Assembly (NCBI RefSeq): GCF_900110485.1
Contig: NZ_FODY01000019.1
Location: 1-64,000 of the forward strand
Source of the DNA: Propionispora vibrioides
GTDB lineage: Bacteria; Bacillota; Negativicutes; Propionisporales; Propionisporaceae
Direction of reading: 5' to 3'
DNA length: 64,000 bases
Shown here one piece after another: positions 8,500 through 16,605 of the stretch. The position numbers were made by a program, and so were the translations under genes. The stretch's first letter is position 1. Each line of letters starts with the position of its first letter. The notes beneath the pieces were generated by a model that saw only the letters and a list, made by a program, of their open reading frames with translations, did no database searches and was not told the DNA's origin.

Positions 8500-9894
8500 A
8501 TGACAATTGCACGAAATGTAAATGAGAATCCATGCAATATGTGTATGCCCATGGGTGGTATTATTCCGTTTAAGGGAATAGAAAACGCCATGGTTATTAT
8601 ACATGGCTCTCAAGGGTGCAGTACCTATATGCGCCGGCATATTGCCGAACATTTTAATGAACCGGTGGATGTAGGCTCTTCCTCGCTAAATGAAAAGGGT
8701 ACGGTATACGGTGGCGAAAAAAACTTAACACAGGCTTTGGATAATATTATCCGAGTATATCAGCCTAAACTTATCGGTGTGCTTACTACCTGCTTGTCCG
8801 AAACGATTGGTGAAGATATTGAGCGAATTACAGCCGAATACCAACTGACAAAAGACCGGGAGGAACTGGCCATTGTTGCCGTACCCACACCGGGTTATGG
8901 CGGATCGCATACGGAAGGTTACCTTCTTGCCTTAAAAAAAATCGTAATGAAGCTGGCGAAAAAAACGGCCAGAAAACATAATAAGGTTAATATTATCGTG
9001 CCGCATATCAGTAGTGCCGATGTCCGGGAGATAAAAAGGATTTTGCAAATGATGGATATTCAGTATACGCTGTTTCCTGATGTTTCCGATACACTGGACA
9101 GACCATTGGCCAAACCGTATACGAAAATACCGGCAGGTGGAACTCCCCTTGCTGAAATAGAAGCAATGCCGGGAGCTATTGCAACCATACAACTTGGTGT
9201 TACGATGGATGATGAGCTATCACCGGGAAAATATCTGGAAGAAGAGTTTGGTGTCCCTCTGTATAATGTGCCGATTCCGATTGGTCTGGAGAACACAGAC
9301 CGGTTTATGACAGCTTTAGGTCAAATCACCAATCACTCCTACTTACCGCCAAACATAGAAGCGGAACGGGGGAGATTGCTGGACGCTATGGTGGATTCAC
9401 ATAAATATAATTTTCAGGGGCGCAGCGTAATTTTTGGTGAACCGGAGTTGGTATACGCTGTGAGTAAAATTTGTTTTGAAAATGGAGTATTTCCTGTTGT
9501 GATTGGCACCGGCAGCCGCAATAACAAGTTTGCGGAACTAATAGAAAAGGACAGGGCAGAAGTCGATGCACCGCCAGTTATTGTATTGTCTGCCACTGAT
9601 TTCGTAACACTCCGCCGTGAGGCTAAGAACGCAGGAGCCAACATTGCCATTGGACACTCAGATGGAAGATACATTGAAGAACATGAAAAAATTCCGTTGG
9701 TAAGATTGGGCTTTCCCATTCATGACCGTGTAGGGGGGCAACGACTTTTGTCAGTTGGTTATACGGGAACGGCTATGTTCTTAGACCGGATCACCAATAC
9801 TCTGCTGGCAGAAAAACGCCGTTCTTATAGAAAGTCCATGTATGAAAACTTTTATCAGGGTTTGGAGCAGCCACTGGCCTGCGATATGAATTGA
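8500..9894 (+). CDS. nifN: FeMo-cofactor scaffold protein NifN
   Basis: 464-residue NifK-like partner of NifE. N-terminal ENPCNMCMPMGGIIPFKGI and HGSQGCSTYMRRH match the scaffold beta subunit, followed by TTCLSETIGEDIERI. It starts 15 bp after nifE with GGAGGG as RBS. In C. pasteurianum nifN is fused to nifB; here the two are separate, with nifB beginning 10 bp after the nifN stop. Confidence 0.94.
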   Translation: MTIARNVNENPCNMCMPMGGIIPFKGIENAMVIIHGSQGCSTYMRRHIAEHFNEPVDVGSSSLNEKGTVYGGEKNLTQALDNIIRVYQPKLIGVLTTCLSETIGEDIERITAEYQLTKDREELAIVAVPTPGYGGSHTEGYLLALKKIVMKLAKKTARKHNKVNIIVPHISSADVREIKRILQMMDIQYTLFPDVSDTLDRPLAKPYTKIPAGGTPLAEIEAMPGAIATIQLGVTMDDELSPGKYLEEEFGVPLYNVPIPIGLENTDRFMTALGQITNHSYLPPNIEAERGRLLDAMVDSHKYNFQGRSVIFGEPELVYAVSKICFENGVFPVVIGTGSRNNKFAELIEKDRAEVDAPPVIVLSATDFVTLRREAKNAGANIAIGHSDGRYIEEHEKIPLVRLGFPIHDRVGGQRLLSVGYTGTAMFLDRITNTLLAEKRRSYRKSMYENFYQGLEQPLACDMN

Positions 9895-9904
9895 GGTGAG
9901 AAAG

Positions 9905-11182
9905 ATGTCTTGCAAATGTTCAGACGAAAATAGTAATTCCGAAATCTTACAGCAAAAAACACAACAACATCCCTGCTATTCTGCCGGTGCACATCGTAGA
10001 TACGCCCGTATGCATATACCGGTAGCTCCGGCCTGTAATATCAGCTGTAATTACTGTAACCGGAAGTTTGATTGTGTTAATGAGAGCCGGCCGGGAGTGA
10101 CAAGCGAGATTCTTTCTCCGGAAGCCGCAAAAGAGAAATTCTTAATGGTAAAAGAAAAAATTGAAAACGTAACGGTTGTCGGGATTGCCGGACCGGGGGA
10201 TGCTCTGGCCAACTGGCCGGCAGTAAGGAAGAGCATTGCACTGATCAAAGCGGTTTCGCCGGAAACTACCTTTTGCTTGTCGACCAATGGCTTGATGCTG
10301 CCCGAGTACGCTGAAGAAATAGTAAGCAGTGGTGTTCGTCATGTAACGGTAACGGTTAACTGTTTGGAGCCTGAAATTGGAGCTAAGATTTATAAATCGG
10401 TAACTTATCAAGGTGAAACGTACAGCGGAGAAACCGGTGCAAGGTTATTAATCGGCAACCAATTGGCAGGCGTGGAATACTTGGCGAAGCAAGGTGTGCT
10501 GGTCAAGATCAATATTGTCATGATCAAAGGGATAAACGATCAGCATATTCCCCTGATAGTGAAAAAAGTAAAAGAATTAGGCGCCTTTATTACCAATATT
10601 ATGCCCTTGATTCCAGCGCCAGGTAGTGTTTTTGAAACCTACTCGCAAACAAGCATGAAAGACATTAATGAAATGCGTAATCTATGTCAGTTGGATATTC
10701 AGCAGATGAGACACTGTCAGCAATGTCGGGCTGACGCGATTGGCCTTCTCAAAGAAGACCGGTCTACGGAATTCCGCACCTGTCAATCGGAAGTCGGTTC
10801 CGAGGTAAATGAGCTTGTTCCTGAAACTAAACTGTTCAAAATTGCCGTGACCTCCAAGCACGGCAAACTAGTCGATCTTCACTTTGGCCATGCCACGGAG
10901 TTTTTAATTTTTGAAGGTGACGGTTCTGTTTTTAAACAGACTGAGGTTAGAAAGTCAGCTAAATATTGTTTAGGCATGGAAGAATGTGACGAAGAAATGG
11001 CAAGACGGAAAATGATTATTCAAGCCATTGCCGACTGTGATGCGGTACTGACTATGCGTATTGGCTATAATGCGCAAGCGATGTTGAAAGAGCATGGAAT
11101 TGACAGTATTGAATATTGCTATACAGTGGAAAGCGGTTTGAAATTTGCGGTTGAACAACTTACCTTAAAAAAAGTGATATAA
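9905..11182 (+). CDS. nifB: NifB, radical SAM FeMo-co core synthase with NifX-like tail
   Basis: 425-residue two-domain protein. The N-terminal radical SAM domain has the cluster motif PACNISCNYCNRKFDC (Cys44, Cys48, Cys51) and builds NifB-co from two 4Fe-4S clusters and a methyl from SAM. The last ~125 residues (from about KLFKIAVTSKHGKLVDLHFGH) are a NifX/NafY-type cofactor-binding domain, common in anaerobes and also in proteobacterial NifB. GAGGT at 9893-9897 supports ATG 9905 rather than an in-frame GTG three codons earlier. Confidence 0.96.
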   Translation: MSCKCSDENSNSEILQQKTQQHPCYSAGAHRRYARMHIPVAPACNISCNYCNRKFDCVNESRPGVTSEILSPEAAKEKFLMVKEKIENVTVVGIAGPGDALANWPAVRKSIALIKAVSPETTFCLSTNGLMLPEYAEEIVSSGVRHVTVTVNCLEPEIGAKIYKSVTYQGETYSGETGARLLIGNQLAGVEYLAKQGVLVKINIVMIKGINDQHIPLIVKKVKELGAFITNIMPLIPAPGSVFETYSQTSMKDINEMRNLCQLDIQQMRHCQQCRADAIGLLKEDRSTEFRTCQSEVGSEVNELVPETKLFKIAVTSKHGKLVDLHFGHATEFLIFEGDGSVFKQTEVRKSAKYCLGMEECDEEMARRKMIIQAIADCDAVLTMRIGYNAQAMLKEHGIDSIEYCYTVESGLKFAVEQLTLKKVI

Positions 11183-11202
11183 ATCAATGATGGAGGATGA
11201 AC

Positions 11203-11511
11203 ATGAACAAACCTAAACGCCATATATTTGTCTGTACCAGCTCGCGGATGACCGGACCGGCAAAAGGGTTTTGCCTGACAAAGGATGCGGTTGGTGTAGT
11301 AGAAGCCTTTATGGAAGAAATCAGGGACCGGGATCTTAGTGGTGAAGTGTTTATTTCCAATACAGGTTGTTTTGGTATCTGCGAACAGGGAACGATTGTC
11401 GTTGTCTATCCTGACAATGTATGGTATGGTTCGGTTACGCCTGACGATGTAGAGGAAATTATGGATGAGCATATTGAGGGCGACTCGATTGTGCAGCGTT
11501 TGGCGCTATAA
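11203..11511 (+). CDS. Thioredoxin-fold 2Fe-2S ferredoxin
   Basis: 102-residue protein with four cysteines in the pattern FVCTSSRMTGPAKGFC and SNTGCFGICEQG, typical of the thioredoxin-like 2Fe-2S ferredoxins (Shethna protein I / C. pasteurianum type) often found beside nif genes. It is a probable electron carrier for, or protector of, nitrogenase; the partner is not shown by sequence. GGAGG lies 6 nt before ATG 11203, preferred over the ATG two codons earlier that touches the RBS. Confidence 0.88.
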   Translation: MNKPKRHIFVCTSSRMTGPAKGFCLTKDAVGVVEAFMEEIRDRDLSGEVFISNTGCFGICEQGTIVVVYPDNVWYGSVTPDDVEEIMDEHIEGDSIVQRLAL

Positions 11512-11538
11512 GGAAGTTAGTTTAAGGAGGCGAATTTG

Positions 11539-12162
11539 ATGGCTAAGGAAATTGCCGTACTGGTCAACGAGCGGCAGGTAACGGCAGGAATTAATGAACC
11601 GGGAATTTTAGTAGTTTATGCCAAAGAAAATACAGTATGGACTCCCGTCCGTCAAATGTCGGTCTCTTTTGATTACGGGCAAGGGTTAGTCGGGTTGCGA
11701 AAAAAAATGACAGAACTGATTGCCTTTTTGCAGCAATGTAAAACTTTTATTGCCTTAGCCGTACAGGGTGTTCCTTACTTTGAACTGGAAAAGGCTCAGG
11801 TTAATGTGTGGGAGATTGAGGGAAAACCGGAAAGCTTTCTGGATGAAGTCTGGGAGCGGGAACGGGAGTTGGCCACGCAAAAAATTACGGTAGTTAAGCC
11901 CAGTGTGGAGTCCTTCATTGAAGAACCTTCCTGCGGACATTATTTTGTAAACTTAACAAAAGTCCAGCAGAATAATGCCGGCGTTACCTCCAAACAAGTA
12001 CTATTGCCGCTGCTGCGTAAAGGAAAGTTTGAGACTATTGGTATACAGTGTAAACATATTCCCCCCTGGCTGGAAGCCGAACTGATGGAAAAAAAGCTGA
12101 ATTATACGGTGGAACGTATTAATGCCAATGAGGTGAAAGTAAATATTAGCAGCAGAGGCTGA
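11539..12162 (+). CDS. anfO: AnfO-family nitrogenase accessory protein
   Basis: 207-residue protein resembling AnfO, first known from the iron-only nitrogenase operon anfHDGKOR. Recognisable segments are the start KEIAVLVNERQ, TELIAFLQQCKTFIALAVQGVPYFELEKAQVNVWEIEGKPESFLDEV (about residues 55-105, the family core) and a C-terminal LLPLLRKGKFETIGIQCKHIPPWLEAEL. No anfG or second nitrogenase is in the window, so it serves a molybdenum nif cluster here. Its function is unknown, although a role in electron delivery or cofactor handling has been considered. Start from AAGGAGG 8 nt before ATG. The family call is from memory of conserved wording. Confidence 0.72.
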   Translation: MAKEIAVLVNERQVTAGINEPGILVVYAKENTVWTPVRQMSVSFDYGQGLVGLRKKMTELIAFLQQCKTFIALAVQGVPYFELEKAQVNVWEIEGKPESFLDEVWERERELATQKITVVKPSVESFIEEPSCGHYFVNLTKVQQNNAGVTSKQVLLPLLRKGKFETIGIQCKHIPPWLEAELMEKKLNYTVERINANEVKVNISSRG

Positions 12163-12182
12163 TTTTGAATTTTATCAGGGTA

Positions 12183-12211
12183 TTGTCAAGAGTTTCGATA
12201 TATGTTATAGT
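12183..12211 (+). promoter_or_regulatory. Extended -10 promoter of the nifV leader
   Basis: TTGTCA, 17 nt, TATAGT with TG one base upstream of the -10, identical hexamers and spacing to the mop-nif leader. The bases just downstream (ctaattaaatt) are also identical in both copies and might be an operator. Confidence 0.7.
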
Positions 12212-12251
12212 CTAATTAAATTGAAAATTATTTGGGGAAACTAAGCAAAGT

Positions 12252-12284
12252 GGCTTATAAACATCAACGTTTGTAAGTCTTTTT
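12252..12284 (+). terminator. Leader terminator hairpin 1 (copy 2)
   Basis: GGCTTATAAAC, loop ATCAAC, GTTTGTAAGTC (12269-12279), then TTTTTCTG. Two bases of the right arm differ from copy 1 but form G-U pairs, so the stem survives. The six-base loop length is kept while its sequence changes. Confidence 0.7.
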
Positions 12285-12344
12285 CTGTTAATTTATGTAT
12301 AATGCCTGTATGGTTATAAAGTCATATGCTTTATATAAGCAAGC

Positions 12345-12390
12345 AAAGAGGCTTGTGGATAATGTATTATCCATGAGTCTCTTTTGCTTT
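12345..12390 (+). terminator. Leader terminator hairpin 2 (copy 2)
   Basis: An 18-bp stem with three wobbles (12345-12362 with 12367-12384), tetraloop TGTA, followed by a T-rich run tgcttttt. It corresponds to hairpin 2 of copy 1 and could extend further by pairing AAGC with GCTT. Confidence 0.72.
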
Positions 12391-12667
12391 TTGGTAGCCA
12401 TCGTTACAAACAGATGCTGCCCCTGGTGCTCCCACCAATCTTGAAACTAGAAATTGCTGACGATCAACATTCCGCATCCTTCGTTGTCGTCAGTCGGCAT
12501 ACTGGCGATATGTCTTTTGCCTCCGTACCGGCTGACCAAATTCTGCCTCGCTATCGGCTTCTTATTTCAAAGTTGGTAAAGTACTAGCTTATAAGCCAGG
12601 GCTGAAATTCTGATCCAATTAAGTGAAATTTTAATTGTCAGGATTTTCGGTAATTGGAGTGATAGTT
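12391..12667 (+). other. Gap between leader copy 2 and nifV-omega; possible gene remnant
   Basis: An open frame from ATG 12414 to 12587 (57 codons, no RBS) contains LEIADDQHSASFVVVSRHTGDMSFASVP, which faintly recalls the end of FlaG-type flagellar proteins. It is most likely a decayed fragment or chance. TTGTCAGGATTTTCGG near 12635 echoes the leader -35 region but has no -10. The RBS of nifV-omega is at 12656-12659. Confidence 0.25.
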
Positions 12668-13738
12668 GTGAATAAACCTGTCATTTACATGGACCAAACA
12701 GTTAATGAGGGGCTGAGAAGAAATATACGATCTGCTAACTTGCAATTGATGCTTAAAGCGATAAAAGAGTTGCAGGTTGGTTATATTGATGTTGTCGTTT
12801 CCGATTGGGAGAAAAGCGGGCTTCGCTCTTGCAACATGGCAAACTATTTTTTTCGTGGCAATATAAGACCTAATATGCATGAATTATATAAAGCCTATCA
12901 CTTGGGGTTTGATAAAATTAGTATTTTTTGCCCCCATGTGTCACGAAAAAGCAACAGTAAAAAATTGTATCCCTTATTAGAGGCCGCCACACGGCTTAAT
13001 CTGGATATTTTTCTGCACATTGAAAATGCGGCGCAGATTTCTGCGGTTGATATAGATTTTTATCTTAAATTATTGGTTAAATTCAATATAAAGTCGTTCA
13101 TTTATGGTGATAAAGAAGGCCGGCTTGACTCTTTTCAGGTTTATGAGGCTTTGAACTATATGGCAAAAGTTATTCCCTGCTCTTTGGAGTTTCATGGGCA
13201 TAATATGTATGGCATGGCTACCTCGAATGCTTTAGCAGCAATCAGAGCCGGTGTTGGAAGGATTGCTACAGCGATTGGTGGGGTGGGGGAACGTGGGCAC
13301 GCTGCAATGGAAGAAGTCCTTCTGGGCAGCAAGCATTTACTTAAAAAAACTGTCGATATTGATGCGTCCTTGGCAAGCAATTGTGCTCATATTCTGGCTT
13401 GCATGGGGCTTAAAGTCCCGGTTAATAAAGCAATTATCGGCACCGGCATCTTTACCCATGAATCCGGTTTGCATGTCGATGGTGTTGTGAAAGATCCTTC
13501 CTTATATGAAGCTTTTTCGCCGGAGGAAGTTGGCTTGATACGAAAACTGGTTATTGGCAAACACTCAGGTTCCGTATCTTTACGAGTCAAACTCCAACAG
13601 ATGAATATTCAGGCAACCGACGAAGAAATCAGGGCATTGCTGCCTAAAATACGAAAACTTGCCGTGTTGCAAAAAGGAAATTTGGGGGAAGAGCAAATCA
13701 GAAAAATCTACGATACGGAACTCGCGCGAGATCAATGA
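12668..13738 (+). CDS. nifV-omega: Homocitrate synthase omega subunit (degenerate barrel plus C-terminal domain)
   Basis: 356-residue protein of the isopropylmalate/homocitrate synthase family. It has the TIM-barrel outline (LEFHGHNMYGMATSNA) and the full C-terminal part with GTGIFTHESGLHVDG and LVIGKHSG. The N-terminal catalytic motif, DTTLRDGEQ in active enzymes, reads MDQTVNEGLRRN, so the key Arg-Asp pair is lost. This is the omega half of a split NifV as described in C. pasteurianum, in the same omega-alpha order. GTG start at 12668 is supported by GGAG 8 nt upstream. Needs nifV-alpha for activity (inferred). Confidence 0.85.
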   Translation: MNKPVIYMDQTVNEGLRRNIRSANLQLMLKAIKELQVGYIDVVVSDWEKSGLRSCNMANYFFRGNIRPNMHELYKAYHLGFDKISIFCPHVSRKSNSKKLYPLLEAATRLNLDIFLHIENAAQISAVDIDFYLKLLVKFNIKSFIYGDKEGRLDSFQVYEALNYMAKVIPCSLEFHGHNMYGMATSNALAAIRAGVGRIATAIGGVGERGHAAMEEVLLGSKHLLKKTVDIDASLASNCAHILACMGLKVPVNKAIIGTGIFTHESGLHVDGVVKDPSLYEAFSPEEVGLIRKLVIGKHSGSVSLRVKLQQMNIQATDEEIRALLPKIRKLAVLQKGNLGEEQIRKIYDTELARDQ

Positions 13739-13757
13739 AGGGAGAGGTGAGGAACTA

Positions 13758-14639
13758 ATGACGCAGACAGTGGAATTTGTGGACACAACACTTAGAGATG
13801 GAGAGCAGGCAGCAGGCGTTGCATTTTCCATAAAGGAGAAAGTTCTGATTGCGCGGGCACTGGATCAGGCCGGCATTAGCTGGATTGAAGCCGGAACTCC
13901 GGCCATGGGAGAAGAAGAGCAAGAGGCAATGCGGGCCATTTTATCTGCTCGTTTGAAAGCAACAGTGTTTTCTTGGAACAGGGCAAGAAGAGAAGATATA
14001 TTAGCATCGGTTCAATGCGGCTTTTCTTTTGTCCATATTTCAGTACCTGTATCGGATTTTCATATTTACAACAAATTGAAAAAAAACCGGGATTGGATTA
14101 TACTGCAATTAAAAGATATGATTCGTTTTGCCAGGAGCTTTGGCTGTACGGTATTTGTCGGAGCCGAAGATGCTTCCAGGGCTGACCGGGAATTTTTTCT
14201 ACAAGTTGCTCATACAGCGGCAAAATGGGGAGCTAAGCGGATTCGGTTTGCCGATACAGTCGGATGTCTGGAACCGTTTACTACTTTTTCTGTGCTAAAG
14301 GAATTGAATGCTTCCTGTCCATTGCCGATAGAATTTCATGCCCACAATGATTTTGGGCTGGCAACGGCAAATACGGTAGCAGCCTGCAAAGCAGGAGTGC
14401 AATATGTGAGCACTACTATTGCCGGCATTGGTGAGCGGGCAGGTAATGCTGCACTGGAAGAAATAGTTGCCGCTTTGGCCGTATTTGGAAACACGGCTCC
14501 TTTCATCAGGACTAAAGCCAGTAATCGCCTGGCAATGATGGTTTCACCTTATAGTTTTCCCTATAAACCGGTCATTGGCAGTCAAATGAAGGGTTTGAAA
14601 TATGAGAAATACGTAAGTAAAAAAAGAGACGCCGGATAA
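13758..14639 (+). CDS. nifV-alpha: Homocitrate synthase alpha subunit (catalytic barrel only)
   Basis: 293-residue catalytic half of a split homocitrate synthase, which condenses acetyl-CoA with 2-oxoglutarate to give the organic ligand of FeMo-co. It has the intact [11 protein letters not shown] motif at residues 7-17 and the metal-binding [15 protein letters not shown], then ends shortly after the barrel, lacking the C-terminal domain present in the omega protein. Start at 13758 with GAGGTGAGG upstream, 19 bp after omega. Together the two proteins provide one complete enzyme. Confidence 0.87.
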   Translation: MTQTVEFVDTTLRDGEQAAGVAFSIKEKVLIARALDQAGISWIEAGTPAMGEEEQEAMRAILSARLKATVFSWNRARREDILASVQCGFSFVHISVPVSDFHIYNKLKKNRDWIILQLKDMIRFARSFGCTVFVGAEDASRADREFFLQVAHTAAKWGAKRIRFADTVGCLEPFTTFSVLKELNASCPLPIEFHAHNDFGLATANTVAACKAGVQYVSTTIAGIGERAGNAALEEIVAALAVFGNTAPFIRTKASNRLAMMVSPYSFPYKPVIGSQMKGLKYEKYVSKKRDAG

Positions 14640-14664
14640 TAAGGCAGAAGAGGCGGGAAGAGTG

Positions 14665-15123
14665 ATGGAGTTATTAGCACCAGGAAGCGTTGCGCCGGAC
14701 TTTTCTTTATTGGCTTCAAATGGTCAGCAGGTAAGTTTACGGCAATGGCTGGGAAAAAGTGTTGTTTTGTACTTTTATCCCAAAGATAATACGCCGGGAT
14801 GTACGCAGGAAGCTTGTGAGTTTCGGGATGCACAGAGTCAACTTGAAGCAAAACAGGCGATTATTTTAGGTGTTAGCCGTGATCCTATAACAGCTCATAC
14901 TAAGTTTATCGGTAAATTCAATTTGCCTTTTTTGCTATTGAGCGATCCGGATGGCGTTGTTGCAGGGCAGTACGGCGTGTGGAAGGAAAAAAACATGTAT
15001 GGCAAAAAGGTTATGGGCATAGAGCGCTCAACGTTCATTATTGACCCGCAAGGCGTTATTTCTCATGTTTTTCGCAAAGTTAAGGTAGCTGGACATATTG
15101 AACAGGTGTTAAAGTTGCTTTGA
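14665..15123 (+). CDS. bcp: Thiol peroxidase Bcp (AhpC/TSA peroxiredoxin)
   Basis: 152-residue cytoplasmic peroxiredoxin. YPKDNTPGCTQEACEFRD gives the peroxidatic Cys46 and a resolving Cys51, the typical atypical 2-Cys Bcp pattern; GIERSTFIIDPQGVI is the conserved late segment. It reduces peroxides using thioredoxin. Its position right after nifV suggests protection of oxygen-sensitive enzymes, but it may be coincidental. The start at ATG 14665 follows GGCGGGAAGAG. Confidence 0.92.
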   Translation: MELLAPGSVAPDFSLLASNGQQVSLRQWLGKSVVLYFYPKDNTPGCTQEACEFRDAQSQLEAKQAIILGVSRDPITAHTKFIGKFNLPFLLLSDPDGVVAGQYGVWKEKNMYGKKVMGIERSTFIIDPQGVISHVFRKVKVAGHIEQVLKLL

Positions 15124-15132
15124 GTGTAAAAT

Positions 15133-15168
15133 AAAAAGTAGGGGCGCGATGTGCACCCCTACTTTTTA
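15133..15168. terminator. Bidirectional terminator between convergent bcp and 15166-15510
   Basis: AAAAAGTAGGGG (15133-15144) and CCCCTACTTTTT (15156-15167) form a 12-bp stem with A and T runs on both sides, fit to stop transcription from either direction. Confidence 0.85.
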
Positions 15169-15510
15169 CAGTTTAATTCCGATAAAATCGCCCGAAGCGA
15201 AAGGATTGTTTTCTATTAATTGCTCAGGCAAAATATCAAAATGCTTAAAAAACTTCTTTGCACCGACATAAGCGCCTTTGGTTGCATAACGGATAGGAAA
15301 GGAATTGACGTTTTGTTCGCCTAGGGGGAGCAAGCCCACCGTACGAGTTTCCTGATCATAGCCTATCATGCAGAATGGACTGTTGTTTAACAGTTCCGTT
15401 GCAAGTTTATTAAAAACAATGCGGCCATTGGGCCTTAATTCAATTCTGGGCTCGATTAATTTTGATGATCGTTCTTTATGCGGTTCAAACAGGGTAAATG
15501 AATATTCCAT
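15166..15510 (-). CDS. Conserved small protein of unknown function
   Basis: 114 residues, soluble, no recognised domain. It begins MEYSFTLFEPHKERSSKL and contains PRIELRPNGRIVFNKLATELL and a glycine-containing C-terminus. GGAG precedes the ATG on the minus strand. It faces bcp and shares the bidirectional terminator; the stop codon touches the terminator stem. Good RBS and codon use suggest a real gene. Confidence 0.65.
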   Translation of the reverse strand: MEYSFTLFEPHKERSSKLIEPRIELRPNGRIVFNKLATELLNNSPFCMIGYDQETRTVGLLPLGEQNVNSFPIRYATKGAYVGAKKFFKHFDILPEQLIENNPFASGDFIGIKL

Positions 15511-15672
15511 AATGACACTCCTTACTTTTATTAATATGTATTTAATAAAAGTATGCTCAAAATATTAATTTTATAAACAATCTTTTAAATTAATTTTATG
15601 TTTTTTTATAAGTAGGCTATAATACAAATATAGAAAATAGAAAAATATTAACTGGTCACAGGAGGTTATAAA

Positions 15673-16008
15673 ATGAATCAGCAGCTCTGGTTATATTTTC
15701 TGGTAGTTATCCTGGGTGGAGCGATTGCCAAAGAATTGTTTGTAAATCCGTTTATGCTTGTTGTAATTGATTTGGCAATTTTATTGATCCTTTATTTGAT
15801 ATTATCCCGCTATCCCTTTGTGGATATAAAAAAGAGCATGTATTTCTTATCTTTTTTGACGTTTATCACCATATTGATGGATCTTAATATTGTACCGGGG
15901 ATTCTTGGCTATATCATTATTTTGGGATTGCTGCTATGGATGATTTTCAGGCGAGACAGTGGAAATGGACCGAAACGGCCGCCGCTGCGCCATAAATGGC
16001 ATAAATAA
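15673..16008 (+). CDS. Small integral membrane protein
   Basis: 111 residues with three to four hydrophobic segments (about 7-22, 27-46, 58-75 and 76-92) and a basic tail rich in Arg, Pro and His (GPKRPPLRHKWHK). AGGAGG precedes the ATG. TATAAT at 15618-15623 is a plausible -10. A 19-bp inverted repeat overlaps the stop codon. No family recognised. Confidence 0.6.
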   Translation: MNQQLWLYFLVVILGGAIAKELFVNPFMLVVIDLAILLILYLILSRYPFVDIKKSMYFLSFLTFITILMDLNIVPGILGYIIILGLLLWMIFRRDSGNGPKRPPLRHKWHK

Positions 16009-16045
16009 TCATGGCTGCACTCATCGTGCAGCCATGATTATTTAT
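16001..16045 (+). terminator. Hairpin overlapping the stop of the 15673 gene
   Basis: A perfect 19-bp inverted repeat (16001-16019 and 16027-16045) with a 7-nt loop; the A/T-rich base (ATAAATAATC / GATTATTTAT) supplies U residues in the 3' arm. It contains the TAA of the upstream gene and probably acts as terminator. Confidence 0.6.
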
Positions 16046-16074
16046 GCAAAACTGAAGGGAAAGGAGCTGGGATT

Positions 16075-16587
16075 TTGAAAAATCACCGATTAACCCGAGC
16101 GGCCTTATTGTTGGCTTTAACGTTGCTATTTCAATCTTTGCGGCTATTGATTCCCATTCCTGCAGTTGCCACCACGTTTATTATCGGCAGCCTGGTCAAT
16201 GCCTGTCTTTTACTTGCCGCATATTTTTCAGGCTTCGGTCCTGCGTTCGCGATTGCGGTCCTGGCCCCTGTTGTCGCTTATTTTCAGCAAATGCTGTTTG
16301 TGCCGATCTTCATTATTCCTGTTGCTTTAGGAAATATAATCTATATCAGTCTGTCTTTGTTTTTAATCAAGAGGAAAAACGGCGGAATAGGTATTGTGGT
16401 TGCCGCGTCTACTAAAGCCGTTTTTATGTTTGGTTCATGTACCTGGCTGGCTGCGTGGCTGATCTTACCGGAGAAAGTTGCCGCAGGGCTGCTTTTTGTA
16501 ATGAGCTGGCCGCAAGCGGTCACCGGGATTGCCGGTGGGTGGATCGCATATAGTGCGGGGAAACGCCTAGGGGCATTTAGGCGTTAG
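16075..16587 (+). CDS. ECF-transporter S-component-like membrane protein
   Basis: 170 residues, five to six hydrophobic helices, with N-terminal LTRAALLLALTLLFQSLRLLIPIPA, a form seen in substrate-capture (S) components of energy-coupling-factor transporters. The substrate cannot be assigned and no ECF ATPase is nearby. TTG start, supported by AAGGAG 8 nt upstream. Lies 19 bp from the convergent YgjP-like gene. Confidence 0.55.
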   Translation: MKNHRLTRAALLLALTLLFQSLRLLIPIPAVATTFIIGSLVNACLLLAAYFSGFGPAFAIAVLAPVVAYFQQMLFVPIFIIPVALGNIIYISLSLFLIKRKNGGIGIVVAASTKAVFMFGSCTWLAAWLILPEKVAAGLLFVMSWPQAVTGIAGGWIAYSAGKRLGAFRR

Positions 16588-16605
16588 GAAATATAAATCA
16601 GTTCC

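Larger units (their letters stand above)
12179..12390 (+). repeat. Leader repeat copy 2: promoter plus tandem terminators upstream of nifV
   Basis: Second copy of the 1719-1932 leader, starting 16 bp after the anfO stop. The promoter TTGTCA (12183-12188), 17-nt spacer, TGN, TATAGT (12206-12211) is identical in its key bases. It would both end transcripts from the nif operon and begin transcripts towards nifV. Loops and some stem bases differ from copy 1 while pairing is kept. Confidence 0.85.

Noticed and set aside
11539-12162. Evidence for an iron-only nitrogenase operon
   Set aside because: No anfG is present, and NifD has its cofactor Cys and His with nifEN and a Mop protein alongside; the cluster is of the molybdenum type.
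12384-12587. 67-codon open frame after leader copy 2
   Set aside because: It begins inside the second terminator with no RBS; the FlaG-like resemblance is faint. Kept only as a possible remnant.
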